In this document: positions 49,832 through 61,872 of the stretch, in pieces | Numbering within the stretch: position 1 is the stretch's first letter | Layout of the letters: each line of letters opens with the position of its first letter | NCBI GenBank assembly: GCA_019671135.1 | Contig: JAHRHY010000024.1 | Coordinates: 496,001 to 560,000, forward strand | Reading direction: 5' to 3' | DNA: 64,000 bases | Source: Linnemannia hyalina | Taxonomy: Eukaryota > Mortierellomycota > Mortierellomycetes > Mortierellales > Mortierellaceae | Notes under the pieces: generated by a model | Seen by the model: the letters and a program-made list of their open reading frames with translations, nothing else | Databases searched by the model: none | Told to the model about the DNA's origin: nothing | Translations under genes and position numbers: made by a program

Positions 49832-50324
49832 ATACTCTTTTTTTTTGGGCGCCCTCCGACCTGGATTCCTGGGGGGGCCCCTCTGTCGAGCCTGGGGCCA
49901 TGAAAAGGCAGGGTCGGGGTTTAGGAGTGAACAACTTGTTCCCAATCATTTTGAATTTTTGACCATTTTTGGTGGAGGTTCTTGCATTTGAGGAATGTCG
50001 ATCCATACCTTGCAGTCAGAGGATGTCAATGAGGAGGAACATTGCTACCGTTGGACTCTTGCTGTCCCTAGTCAAGTCTCAGCCGCAAAAAAAATGTCTC
50101 AATGGCGATTGTGGTCAAATTAGGCGTAGTGTTTATTAGTGTTGCGATGAAAGCTATGGTGGTAATAGGGATATGAGAACAGAAAGAACAAGGGGTGGAA
50201 AGGGTACCCAAAGGTTGTAGGGTTATGTACAGCAACCGTCCGCGGTCCTGATCCGAGTGCAAGTGTTTGGTATGGTGTGAACAACGAAAAAGTAATATGG
50301 AAGGCACGAGTGAACTGAGGACAT
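49832..50324. other. Intergenic region, 3' side of SCS7
   Basis: No gene is seen. The right part is probably the SCS7 3' UTR. Confidence 0.5.
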
Positions 50325-52020
50325 TTAGAGCTTGAGCTCGGTGTTGAATACCCTAAGCACATGAAAAGCGGAAGAAGAGTAGAAGGCAGTATGTAAGTAA
50401 GACTGGGAATGGCTGCATGTGGAAATCAAGGAGAGAAGGCAAGAGTGTGTGGTAGCAGTAATAAGAGGAGTATTTTTCAAAGAGCCGCGATTGAGAAGAC
50501 TGTCAGGAGATCTGGTAGGAGTCGTTAGGATTGTCATAATAGGGGAAGGAGGAAAATGAGTGCAACAAGGGAAGGGTCGGATCAAGGAGAGTCAAATGTA
50601 ACCAATTGAATGTGTGAATGTAGCCGGACACTCCTTCAAGTTCAACATGAAAAAACATCAAAATCGCACAACCACAAAATGGCGACGTCCCCAAAGTGAG
50701 CAAAGGTGTGATAAACATGAAGTGACAAACTTACCGATCCCAGATCTTGGAAGTGATACCGTATCCGCCCTCAAAGTTCTTGTAGTGGTGGGCAAGATGG
50801 TAGGTCTTCATTTCCTTGAAGTGAATCTTGAAGACCTTGGCGTGGTGGAGGTAGTAGTGTGTCATGTCGTAGAGCACATATCCCATGAAGGCGCCCGACA
50901 TGACAGCATAAGCCTGAGGGGCGGCAAAGATGCTATGTCCAAGTTTGAAAAGAGGGACGGCGAGCGCAACGGCGAGTGCTGGTGGCATGACAAGTCGCAG
51001 TCTATGTTATTGTGGTCAATTACGCACAAAGAGAACAGTGCATCATCATTCTTATGTCAGTCAGGATCATATCCAATTGAAGAATCAAGGACGCGCACGC
51101 GCTGCAGAAGCAAAACAAGTAAATGCGCAAAGAAAGTAGACACTCTCCAAAAGCGATCGATGGGAAGTGTACAAAAACACACAAAGCGGATAAAATACAT
51201 ATGCAAAAAAAGTGATTTACCTGTCCATGGGGAGATAGTGGTGAATGCCGTGGAGGAGGAAGTGGGCGGTGAGCCAGAAGGTCGAATCCGGCAAGAAATC
51301 ATCCAGGTGGAATAAGAACCGGTGAATGACATATTCTGCCAGCGTCCAGATGAACATTCCGCTGAAGAAGTAATAGGCCGCAGTGTCCGTCGTCAGACCG
51401 GTCTCAAGACTCCGGTGAAAGTTGTAGGCGATGATGGGCAACCAAAAGATGGGAATCACAAACCATGGGGTCTTGGTGAAGACCTCAAGGTAGGGCGATC
51501 CAAAGATCCGTGCGGAGCCCTTGAGATGACGAGGGATGTGGACCTGCTCCAGGTAGAACGACTTGGAGAAGTCGCTGTTCCAGAGCTGATAAAGGAGCGG
51601 CTGGCTAAGATCGAGGAACTTTGTCTTCTTGTCTGCTACAAGGTCAGTCTCCTTGTGATAGTCCTCGTCGTCCTCGTCTCCGCTGTGAGTCGTCTTGTTG
51701 CCGTTGATCCGCTTGGTTGCTACCGACGAGGTTGCCGTAGCGGCGGTAGTGACTGTTGTTGAGGTAGTGGTGGTGTCAAGGGAGCCGATTAGGAACTCGT
51801 CAAGCATTTCGTATGCACCTTCAGAGTGGGCATGGGAGAGCTTGTCGCTCATGAGGTCCGAAATGTCCTCGCCTGCATGGTCGAGAATGTATTCCTCTCC
51901 ACCGGGGTGGTCCTGGACGAAGGAAGAGACGTCGTAGACGTTATTGTTGTGGATAACCCAGCAGGAATCTTCGGACTTGTGCGCCTGGACCTGTTGCACA
52001 GAATATTTTTGTTGAGCCAT
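50325..52020 (-). CDS. SCS7: Sphingolipid fatty-acid 2-hydroxylase (Scs7/FA2H)
   Basis: ER di-iron enzyme that 2-hydroxylates the fatty acyl chain of ceramides. Three exons (51221-52020, 50735-51001, 50325-50352) give 364 residues; the last exon encodes only the final VFNTELKL. Residues 1-80 form a cytochrome b5 domain, with heme ligands His38 in DHPGG and His65 in LSHAHSEGAY. A T-rich linker (~85-105) separates it from the hydroxylase domain. The histidine clusters are visible: HRFLFH, HFLLHGIHH, YYLHH and HLAHHYKN. Hydrophobic helices lie around WFVIPIFWLPIIAYN and YYFFSGMFIWTLAEYVIH, and in exon 2 MPPALAVALAVPLF. Length and order match fungal Scs7. The start codon is preceded by a CT-rich leader (a GA run on + at 52119-52146). 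Confidence 0.97.
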
Positions 52021-52116
52021 CGTAGTAGTGTCTGAGCAACTGGGTGGGAGGGTATTGGCTTTTTGTTTGGTGTTGTTTGGTGGGTGTTGTATAGGTGGAG
52101 AAGAGAAAAGAAAAGA

Positions 52117-52152
<36 letters not shown>

Positions 52153-53085
52153 TGAGGAGAAAGAAAGAAAGAGAGAAGAGAGGTGGTGAAGAAGAGAGAA
52201 GAAGTAAGGAAGAAAGTGACAAATGTCTGAGAGTGAGAGAGGATCGTGTCTGTTTGTCTGTCTGTCTGACAAAGACACTCCAGTCCAAACTGCGAAGCGC
52301 TCTCCATCTGTCTCTTCCTCAAAAAACAACGCACGGCAGCAGACTTTGGGACAAGGATAGGCAAAGTAAACAGAGAGAGACATCCAACAAGGAAAAAAGG
52401 GGGCATCAACATGCCGATGATGCCAAAGCGCAGACGGTGAGGGGGGCTCAATGCGGATTGCGGAGGATAAAAAAACAACAACACAAACGAGTGGGGAATA
52501 AAAATGTTCAGCTTCAACTCCCTGGGTCGGACGGCCGATCTTTTTTCCCGGAGACAGTTCACTTTTTTACTCCCGATTGACAGAGACTGACCCTGGCCGA
52601 TTGACAATAAATGGGCCGACAATGACGATGATAAATACACAACACACAGGTTTTACCAGCTATTGTCTTTCTGCGCTGTTTTTTTTTTTTTTTTTTTTTC
52701 TTTTTTTGGTTGGCAATTGACAAATGCAAGGCTGTCACGGTAGAACGAGTTGAATGCGTTCAGCCAGAACAGCCAACCCGTTCGCTAGGGCTTGCGCCAC
52801 ACTGATAGTGCGAACGCCATCACCGTTGTAAAAAGACAAGAACGCCACCAATCCAAAGAAGAGTGAATGGGACTAAAGCCAAAAAGGAACATTCTCACTG
52901 TGGAAAGCTTGGACAAAGAAGACATCTGCATTCACGGTATCATGATATTACGATATTGTTATAGTGCAGCTATCCATGTTTTTATTGTTATTGACTATTT
53001 TTGTTGTTTGTTATTGCAATGCTAGCAAAGGTGTTGTGTGGTTGAGTATGTGCTGTAAGATATGGTACAAAGAAGCAACAGCAAT
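52021..53085. other. Promoter/leader of SCS7 and 3' side of YSC84
   Basis: Contains a (GA)n run at 52119-52146 and a T20-class run near 52679-52699. Open frames here follow from composition. No gene is seen. Confidence 0.55.
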
Positions 53086-55556
53086 TTACTGGGTGTAGTT
53101 GGCAGGGAAGGATCCTTCCTTGCCATGACACTTTCCTGTCCACCAGTCGTTGCGGCTGTCCGTCTTCTTGACAACAGTAATCACATCGCCCTTCTTGAAC
53201 GACAGATCCGTTGGCTGTTCACCATTGTAGTCAAACAATGCCGTCACAACGTCAGGCTTGGCACCAATGCGGGGAGGAATCCTGGGTCCTGTCGAGTTGG
53301 CAATGTTGGCTATGTTCTGGTTGTGTGTTGCCGGGTAGCCGCTGTTGTCTGTCGAGACTCGGCCAGCAATGGGCTTGCGCACAGCTGATGGTGTGTAGCG
53401 AGGAAGAGCGTCTGCTTCGCTTTCCCGCTCCTTCTCCTCTGCCAACGATGCGCCCTGGAAGCCGTTATAGTTGTTGCCGTTGCTGTTGTTGTTATTGTTG
53501 TTGTAGCTAGCTGCATTCGATGCCGACCGTCCCAGTCCAGTCTGGCTACCACCATATCCACCAGGGTTGCCATACCGTCCTGCGCTTGAAACGCTGACAC
53601 TGCGCCCAATACCTGGCGAGGCAGACAAAGAGTCATCACCGTATCCTGTTGCAGACGACGGTGCACGGTGGATTCCATAGACAGCGCCTCCCGAGGCTCT
53701 GCTGTTGAGAGCTCTGTAGAGAATATCGGCCTGAGGAGGAGGAGTGATGGATCCCGAAAGCAACTCTGCGGCAGAGACTTTTTGACGATAGAAGGCCTCG
53801 TTGGCATCCTTTCTCTCTACAATGACCGATCCCTCAATCGACACACCTATTCGAACAAGTGAAAGCGTTAGACATCGTTCCCATGCTGTGTCCCGTTTTG
53901 CCTTGCATCACCTGTGTTTGTGCAAATGTCCTTCGTTACCTGCAAAGAGACCCTTGGATTTGCTGTAAGAGTAGATGGCAGCAACGCTCTTGACACTGGC
54001 AGAAGCTCCAGCCTCAGCTGTACGACCAATAGGTCCAGCAGCAACTAATCAACAAACAGAGCGATTTCAATGGTGTTAGGGAGCCCAGTTGGAATTCATC
54101 ATGAAACGATAATCCTTCTTCCTCCTATATCGTTTTGATCAATTGACTGTTTGCCAAGTGCTCAATGCAACAACCGTCATCATTGCAAAAAAAAAAAAGA
54201 ACGTACCAGACAAGTTGCCTCCAAGAGTGACGTTTCCGCCTGTGGCAAAAGACCTGACAGCCATTTTGTTGTTCAAAACGACGACAAAGTCTGTGATCTC
54301 TGCTCCAATCTGTCCTCCAAAGCCCATGCCGCCGGTTCCAATGGCTGACGGTGCAGACCAGGAGCCATCCTCGAGACGAGCAACAACGATACCAGAGCCC
54401 GCTCTGCCTGAAAAGAGGAATCCTGCTTTGACGACGGTAAAAATAGCGAGTCCTTGAGCTTTGGAGAGAATGTCAGTCGGAATAATGTTGTCGACGCCTT
54501 TTGCTGCGATGGGGTCTGTGTAGTAAGTCCAAAGGAATAGAGACAAGGCAGACCAGTAGGACCGAGCGGGAGAGAGAGCACGCGGGGGACATGGACCACA
54601 GTTATAGCACAAGGAAAACCAAAAAAGGTACGCAAGCACCCAAAAGTCGAAAAAGGAAGATACAAAGGAAGATCCATAAGGTTAGCTAACCAGTCTAAAT
54701 CGCTTTGTTTTTTTGTCTTCCGCTTCCGACGGATACTTTTTTTTTCTCCTTGAGTACCGTTGCTACAGGTCGGAAGGCGTCTCGTTCTGTCTTTCACGCA
54801 GATTCTTGTGCAGAATCGCATGTCGCAATTGTCGTATGACAGAACAGACGGGGGTTGGTTGATCTGCCGGAGGGATAATAATCCCGGATTGTCCAGTAAC
54901 TGGTTTGTCTTTTGTCGTCCTTTTATCCCTCACTGCTTTTTGGGGGGTGTGGGTAGGTGGTTCGCATTGACGCCAAGAGTATCATGCTTGGGCTGTATTT
55001 GTCGTTATTAGGTTGTTCCTTTTTTGGTGTTCAATTGGACCATCCAGTCATCGCCATAGAGGCAGTAAAGTCGATCGAGGACACCTTGTTGTTGAATCCA
55101 TCCAAGTATTGCACGTCATATCGTGGTCTTTGAAGTAAAGCTTCCTTCTTGATTTCCTTGCCATTGCTACGTTGGCTATCGGGTGTTGCTTGTTGATATG
55201 TCGTCGAAAGTTGATGTCATGCCTTGGCCACAACCTTGCACTCGCAGGTGAACAAATCCACCTTGTTCGATAACGCCAAGACTTCAATATAAAAAAACGA
55301 AGGGAGAAGTTGTTGAGTTACTTGCCTACGAAAGCGTTGAGAATCTTGGACGCCCTTTTGCATTCACCTATGAAGTCATGAGATTCATATGAGAATGAGC
55401 AATGTTAGAGGAATGGGAGCAAAGGAATTTTAGTCCCAGTGGAAGGTCGCGTGGGTCCAAGAAGGGCGTTAGCTCGAGTGGGTGGTGTGATGACTTACCG
55501 GCAAGGTCCTTGGGCAGAGGACTGTTCATCTTCATGCTTGATTTGACACTGTTCAT
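53086..55556 (-). CDS. LSB3: SYLF-SH3 actin/lipid-binding protein (Ysc84/Lsb3/SH3YL1 family)
   Basis: Acts at cortical actin patches in endocytosis: the SYLF domain binds phosphoinositides and actin, the SH3 domain binds Las17/WASP-type proline motifs. Five exons (55499-55556, 55326-55367, 54207-54515, 53940-54044, 53086-53846) give 424 residues. SYLF signatures: ECKRASKILNAFV, GVDNIIPTDILSKAQGLAIF, KAGFLFSGRAGSGIVVARL, WSAPSAIGTGGMGFGGQIGA, FVVVLNNKMAV, YSYSKSKGLFAGVSIEGSVI. The G/S/N-rich linker contains an NNNN stretch; the C-terminal SH3 is VTALFDYNGEQPTDLSFKKG then WWTGKCHGKEGSFPANYTQ. The second intron (54516-55325, 810 nt) fits only with a GC donor (TAG/gcaagt), the frame being lost with the nearby GT. 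The exact start Met is uncertain: 55556, or one of the internal Mets in MKMNSPLPKDL. Confidence 0.92.
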
Positions 55557-56653
55557 CGTTTAATATGGGTGTGTTGTGTTGAAAGGGAGGAGAGGTGGGG
55601 TGAAGTTGTGTCTGTGGAAGTGTGTTGTTGGTGAAAGAGTGCGGGTAAGTGTTGTTGTTGTGAGTTGTGGAAGAAGGGGAGGGGGTGAGAGAAGAGAGTA
55701 TTTTGGGGGGTGTGAGGAAAAGAGGAAAAGAAAAGTGAAAAAAGGGAGAAGAGGCAAAGACGAAGAAGTAAAAAAATGTGTCGATGGTGTCATGGGTCTC
55801 TACTTCCTCTTTTCCTTCCCGTCCAACGTCCCAAAGGGCTGCAGGGAGAGACAAAAATAAAAACGAAATCGCCAGACTTCAGCCCAAATGCTCCGTCCAG
55901 CTCTCTCAGCCAAGAAAAGCTGCAGCCACAATGACATAAACCGTCCATGACCAATTCAAGGGTTCTTGTACCAAGGGACAACATACAACGAACCATTCCT
56001 CCTCCCTTTTCTATTCTTTCTCTGGTCGTTGTTTTCTCTTGTGTTTGTATGTTGTATGAATGTCAAATGCCATGACACCATAGGTTGCCGATCACTTTCG
56101 ATGACGCGGGTGTGGAATTCTTCGAGAGCCACAACAGCACACTCCGACTCAGCAATACATTTCTGAAAAAAATGTCGCACGCAGTTGCCTTCAACCATAT
56201 CGGGAGCCAGTCCCTCCCAACAGCCATTTGAGCGCATTGGGACCTCTCTTCAATATGGGGCTGAAACACTGACGCATTAGTCAACGACTGCCAGGTGACC
56301 CTGTGCTACTGACGAGTGTCCACACTCCCCGATCGTTCTCTTCCTTGACACAGCTAGCACCGTCTTCCCTATTGCTACGCCTCTGGTCATTTTCTCTGGG
56401 CAAAGTGAGTCTGGCCAGCATCGACAGTTTTTCACTCTTCTCACACATGCGCCATCAGCTCATTGTTGAAGATCATAAGAACTCTATGAATACCTTACTA
56501 CCAACCCAATTCTCCTCTCAAGGCACCATCCATGACAAAGACAAGTGGTTCCTTTTTGTTCATTTTTTTGTCCAATGTTTTTATTTTAACAAAAGAAAAA
56601 ATGATCCATTGAATGTATGTTTTTCAAAAAGTCTCCAGTTTAGAGCAGGCGAT
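55557..56653. other. Intergenic region between YSC84 and RACK1
   Basis: 55557-55800 is CT-rich on the minus strand (leader of the YSC84-type gene). The remainder holds no recognisable gene. Confidence 0.5.
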
Positions 56654-58951
56654 TTAGAAACCGACGGACCAGACGCGGATGAACGAGTCGCTGTAACCAG
56701 CAAAGAGGGTCTGACCATCAGCGGACCAGGCCAAGGAGACAGCCTGAGGGGGGTTGGACTTCTTGCCGACGTTCGAGAACTCGGGGCGGAGCTCATCGAC
56801 GACAGACTTGGACTCCAAATCCCAGATCTTGATGCACGAGGAGGTGGCAGCGCACAACCAGTAGCGGTTGGGGGAGAAGACCAAGGCGTTGATGATGTCA
56901 TCGCCCTTGCCCTCCAACGAGTACAAGTGCTTGCCCTCGTTAAGATCCCAGAGCATGGTGATGCCGTCGCGTCCACCGGAAGCGCAGAGGGAACCATCGG
57001 GGGAGATGGTGACGGTGTTGATGTAACCGCTGTGTCCGATGTGGTTGGAGCGAAGCTTGCACTTGGTGAGCTCCCAGACCTGTGTGTAACGTTTTCCAGT
57101 TGAGAGAGAGAGAGAGAGAATAATGGTGAGTTTGATTGCCTCCAATAAACATGATTCTTTCTTTCTGTCTGATCAAGCCAACAGGCACGTATGTTTTTTC
57201 TTTGTAGAGTCAGAAATTTCCAGTGGAAGGTTTGTCTCATCGGAGGGTTGCGACGCCCCCCTCTGAAGTAGCAAATATAATGTACATCATTCAACAAAGA
57301 AAAGCACACGCGTCGTTGTCCTTTGATCAATGCCAGCTTTTCGCAGCATCCTTGTCGTCCATAGGTGTAAAAACGAATGAAAAAGAAAAGGCGATGAAAT
57401 TACCTTGACGACCTTGTCCCAGCCTCCGGAGACAATGACGGGGTTGGCGGGGTTGGGGGAGAAGCGGACGCAGGAGACCCACTCGGTGTGGCCATCCTCC
57501 TGGATGGTGAACTTGCACTCACCGAGGGTGTTCCACAACTTGATGGTCTTGTCGCGGGATCCAGAGACGATCTGACGGTTGTCGGCAGAGAAAGAAACCG
57601 AGAGGACATCGTTGGTGTGGCCGATGAAGCGACGGGTGGTGAGGCCGGTGTTGAGGTCCCAGAGACGGAGGGTCTTGTCCCACGAGGCAGACAAGGCGAA
57701 CTGACCATCGGAGGAGATGACAACATCCTGGACAGCAGAGTTGTGTCCGTGGAGGGACTTGCGGGGGATACCGAAGTTACCCTCGTCATCGCGAACCAAG
57801 TTCCAGACGATGATGGTCTTGTCTGTTGTATTAGAAGAAAATAAAAAAGGGTACGCAGGAGTGAGATTGGTGGCCTTTTTTCATTTACTCAGTATCCTGT
57901 CCTGCTTTTCTTTTGGAGTTGAATGAAAATAATGGCGCCTAGGTGTACGCCTCCAGCCAAATTGGGTCGACAGGTACGCCACCTCACTCCCAGTTGTATG
58001 ATACTAGTTGTTGGTGGCTCCGTTCTGATCGCTGCCAATGCTACCGGTTCTACTCCATAACTGAGAATAATATCCAGTGTTGTGGTGGCTGACCCCAAAA
58101 CCGCCTAGCAATTGATCGCTGTTGTTGCTGCTGGTGCTGTTGTACTGGCGCTCCGTCTCCTAGTGTTGCTTTTCCGTCCTTTGTGGTAAATGTCCCGTAG
58201 CTTCTTGGCTGGTTACGTACCGCGGGAAGACGACAAGATCATATCAGGGGACTCGGCGGTGGTGGCGATGGCAGTGACCCAGTCACGATGACCTATAGCA
58301 AAACGGATACGATAAAAACAACGCCTTGTTTTAGTCCTTCTGAAAAAAAGTGATCGTTGGTAGAGATCCTGGATTCTGGGTAGAAAGATGTAGGTAGATG
58401 GATCAAAGGTTCCCCATTGCTGGTTGATGATAGTTCCTGGTGTATAGACGAGAGCTGAATCCGATGTTTGGTGCAGTCAACGGACACTGTCAAAACCGTC
58501 GACTAAAAAAAATAGATCTCCCATGGCTGGGTTGTTGTAGTAATCTTGGATGATGTTGATTCCTCTGTTTGAGGGTGACGACTCTTTCCTCCTGTGTTGC
58601 TGTATGTCGGCGAAGTTGAGGGAGAATAAGAGAGAAGTGTATGTGTGAAGTGCTGGTGGAGTGGATGGGATCCTGTCCGATGAGGCCAGGGTTTCTGGGT
58701 GTGTGATGTGTGACATATGGTTCCACCATAGAAATCCTTCACAAGGAGACGGCAGAAAGACATCCATCGATCTATCCATCGATACGAATACCAGCCATCG
58801 ACATGGCGTCCTGTTTGCCACGGCAATGCTGAATACGGATGTCCCATCGGCATCGATGCCACCTCCTTGGGCTTCATCAACGGTAGCCTTGTTGAATAGA
58901 TGGATCATTACCGGCGAGTTGTCCGCGGTATGAGAGGCTATCGCTCGACAT
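56654..58951 (-). CDS. CPC2: RACK1 (Asc1/Cpc2), ribosome-associated WD-repeat protein
   Basis: Seven-bladed propeller on the 40S head near the mRNA exit; scaffold for protein kinase C and other signalling. Four exons (58912-58951, 58221-58292, 57404-57822, 56654-57079) give 318 residues. The first exon encodes only [14 protein letters not shown] and lies 619 nt from the next; it was found by the requirement for a Met exon with matching phase. WD blades are plain: [126 protein letters not shown], then [10 protein letters not shown]. Codon use is C-ending, as in highly expressed genes. Intron 3 (57080-57403) hosts a U24-type snoRNA, as the ASC1 intron does in budding yeast. Confidence 0.97.
57198..57301 (-). 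ncRNA. U24-type box C/D snoRNA in RACK1 intron 3
   Basis: On the minus strand: terminal stem TTCTTTGT (57294-57301) pairing with ACAAAGAA (57198-57205), 8 bp; C box ATGATGT (57284-57290); guide ATATTTGCTAC then TTCAG (57264-57279); C'-like CGATGAG (57236-57242); D box CTGA (57210-57213). The guide and the C-box form are those of U24/snR24, which directs 2'-O-methylation in 25S rRNA at the conserved GUAGCAAAUAU segment. In Saccharomyces cerevisiae snR24 also lies in the ASC1 (RACK1) intron. The second U24 guide (CACCAAGATC before box D) is not present: the sequence there is CACTGGAAATTT. The identification uses recalled yeast and human U24 sequence. Confidence 0.85.
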
Positions 58952-60317
58952 GTTGATAACTGTTGGAAAGGGGTGTCAAGAAATTGTGAGCATCCACTAG
59001 ATAAACGACGAGAGATACGACTGGTGGCTTGCAAAATTAATGTGGTAACGCCACTAACTTCACTTGTGGTAAGATATCCTACCAGATACCATCCGAGGAG
59101 CCTTCTTATCCTTTCTCCTCACTTCAAAAGTCTCGTTCTTACTGCAAAGTCCATACAACATGCAATTGAACCACTATTGTAGGGTTAACTGACCCAGGGT
59201 CGCAGAAAATTACGTTTTCAACAAACATCAAACACGAAGTAATAAACAATTGAGAGGCGAAAGTGAGTTTTATTGTTTCAATATGCATCCAATGGCGCTC
59301 TTTAGTAGACTCTTGCATCGCCAAGGATTTCCATGGCCAGTGTCCTTTTATTTCAACCCGCAAAATCAAAGCCTTTCCTTCACTACCCTCTCCTTCTCCT
59401 TCTCGTCTCCATTCGATGCGATACCTTAGCACCTTCTCTTCCCCTACCTCCTAGTGGGATGTTGACGAAATGCCATGAACATAAAATCATAAGGCGTATT
59501 TCTCCTTCTGCCACTCCTACTGGGCTACTCAATGCCACCTCTCTGCAACTTACATCTCACTACAAACCCCCCTTCCACGTCTGTTGACCCGTAACAAATA
59601 GAAGGCAGGAAATAACCTCGACACATCCCATCTTTGTTCTGCGATGGTCTTTCACTACTCTTCAACTTATAATAAAATCGCCCGCATTGACTGTATATCC
59701 CCCCCACATCCTGGGGTTAGAAGAAAATACTCTCCAACTTATTCGCGTAGGTGCTTCCTCTGTGCCTGAGTTGCTTTTTGTGTCCCCCCCACCTTTTGTT
59801 TGATCAATGGTAGCTTTGCTCTCCAAAAAGAAAAAGAAAAAACAGTATCTATTATCCCTGTTCCTCGTACAGTGGGAAACACAACATACCATCAGTCTCC
59901 GCAGGGTCGAGTTGGGGACAAGGCGGGGCATGCACACGCCTGGAAGCACCTGGATATCACGGTAGGCTTCAAGGCAAAGAGATTGTTTGTCAAGGACGAT
60001 GTGTTTGAGAGGTGATATTACCGGTGTTCTTGAAGACCTTACATGGTCTCCTTCTTTCTGTTGACCTGCAGTTTGTTGTTGTGGTTTTTTTTCTGTTAGT
60101 AAAAAAATAAGAACAGCATCGACGTAACAAACACCCAAACGAAAAACAAAACAAAGACAACAAACGATAAAAGAGTGTGTATGTGTTCTGAACAAAAAAA
60201 AAGATCGCTCTATTTTTTTAATGGCATTGTTGTATTGGTAATAGTGTGGGTGTGTAGTTGTGCGTGAAGGGGAGAGGGGGCATGGAAAGAGAACTAAAGG
60301 CAAAGAGGCGTTATAAT
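58952..60317. other. Intergenic region between RACK1 and COX7C
   Basis: The right part is the likely 3' UTR of COX7C and the left part the RACK1 promoter. An open segment at 59895-60015 (+; AWKHLDITVGFKAKRLFVKD) looks somewhat protein-like and ends at a possible splice donor, but no partner exon or family was found. A 213-codon minus-strand frame (59662-60303) is low in complexity and unsupported. Confidence 0.45.
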
Positions 60318-61106
60318 TTAAACGCGACCGGCCTTGTAGGCCTGCCAGTATCCAGCAACGAAAGGGAGGGCGAAACCAGTGCCGAGGTAGGCGGTGACGC
60401 CGAAGGCAAGAGCGGGCTTGTTCTTGGTAGAGAAGGGGATGTTCTGTTTTGCAAAGGGTAAAAGAGGAAGAGGTGAAGAGGAGGGGGTACGGTGAGTTTG
60501 GGCGAGATCTAATTGCAGGCGAAGGAAAAGAGGATGGAAGCTCTTTGCGCAGAGAGGAAAGGAGGAGTGGAAAGAGGCTGAGGTGTGTATGTGTGCGTGT
60601 ATGTGGGTCGAGGTCGACTCTGAGTTTGTGCCACGAGCTTTGGGTCTGAGAGGGGACGCAATGTTTCGTGTTTCGTGTGCTGGATCCGGTATTCCGAGTT
60701 TAGGGCCAAAAAAATACGCGCCGAGAGTGCCCATTTGCGCGTCCGTTTTCCTGTTCCGCGGCCCTATCACAGACGAATGTCCTATCCTTGCAATAATGTA
60801 GCTCCTTTGGTTCCTCCACTACATTCGTTGCTGTGATCTTTCTCGCTTTTCCTTTCTGAAAAATGTACAGGTCTCCGATGCCGTATCAATCCGTGTTTCC
60901 CGAAATTAAGGGCTCTAAGGCAAAAAAGAGTGTTCTATTCCGTATATATGTCCGATCTGGACCTGATGCATCATAAAAGAGAGCTGGTGCGGGTGATGTA
61001 CCTTGCCGTTGTCGTTGGTCCAGTGGTAGGCACCGCTACGCTTGGGGGTGGCACCAATGGTGGCGCGGGCACGGATTCCGGTACGGGCAAAGACGGCGGC
61101 GTTCAT
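60318..61106 (-). CDS. COX8: Cytochrome c oxidase subunit COX7C (yeast Cox8)
   Basis: Small single-helix subunit of respiratory complex IV in the inner mitochondrial membrane. Two exons, 61002-61106 and 60318-60443, separated by a 558-nt intron, give 76 residues. The N-terminal presequence is basic and acid-free (MNAAVFARTGIRARATIGAT); the mature part begins near the GAYHWTNDNGKNIPFSTKNK signature, followed by the membrane helix LAFGVTAYLGTGFALPFVAG and the tail YWQAYKAGRV. The intron falls exactly before the conserved NIPFS. The start codon is 171 bp from a divergent open frame at 61278. Confidence 0.95.
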
Positions 61107-61277
61107 GGTGTTGTGTGAGAGTTGATGGATGGTTGATGAGAGAAGAGAATGTAATCCGAATCCGCTTCCGATATAAATCATCCCTTCCAAAAAAAATCAG
61201 TGACGTCACTATTTTTTTTTTGGCGTCCATCGCCCTAGGAGTGCACATCACTTGTCTACCATAGCCATACAGCAACC

Positions 61278-61577
61278 ATGACACTGTTGTCAGCGGCGAA
61301 GACCGCCCCGGTGTCGACTACATCAACATCCTTGCCGTCAAAGGCGGCTTCCGCTACCTCACTTCCACTCTCAACCACGGCATCTGTTCATTCAACCTCT
61401 AACCCTGCCAGGCGCTCCACCAGACCCGCCTCCCGGCGCGCGGCGACCTTCACCATTGAGTCCCAACCTACACCAATTAGGGGATTTCAGACTTTGACAT
61501 GTCCACCTTCAAATCGAAGTGTATTTCGAAATACATCAACCCTCGAGGAAATGAATTTCCATGCCGGATTTCCTTGA
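61278..61577 (+). pseudogene. S/T/A-rich open frame running into the MITE
   Basis: An ATG-initiated frame with C-ending codons (MTLLSAAKTAPVSTTSTSLP...) is open for about 67 codons and then continues into the MITE at 61480 before stopping at 61577. It may be the 5' part of a gene cut by the insertion, perhaps once joined to the gene at 61873-63922, or a chance frame. It is not recognised; the low-complexity, disordered composition gives no function. Confidence 0.3.
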
Positions 61578-61624
61578 TAGCGCATTTGGTTACACGCCGT
61601 CAAAGGTCAAGGTTTGAAACCCAC
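61480..61624. mobile_element. TA-flanked MITE, copy 2 (inverted relative to copy 1)
   Basis: 145 bp between TA at 61478-61479 and at 61625-61626. Read in reverse complement it matches the element at 108-251 along its length, including the central TTTCGAAATA block, TTTGGTTACACGCC and the ends (GGGG-ATTTCAGACTTTGACA / GTCAAGGTTTGAAACCCAC). The ends are somewhat more diverged than in copy 1. Confidence 0.8.
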
Positions 61625-61872
61625 TATTATCGCACATCCAGTGTCTGATACATCATTGTCGAATGGTCCCAGATCAACGAAGAAACGGCAATGGCGGTGC
61701 CGTCTACTATCTCGACCAAAGAGCAACCAGAGTCCTTTCTACAAAGCGTACTTTACAGGGCGAACCTACCACTACAGTCACAGGAGCTTTTTCGCCACGC
61801 ATCCTCGCCTTGCGTCGTTTGAACAAAGGGACATAGAAGCCGATTGGTTGAGGGGAGTTGACATCTTGAAGG

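Noticed and set aside
58292..58911. A second snoRNA in RACK1 intron 1
   Set aside because: A TTGATGA box is present on the coding strand, but no box D at a suitable distance and no terminal stem were found.
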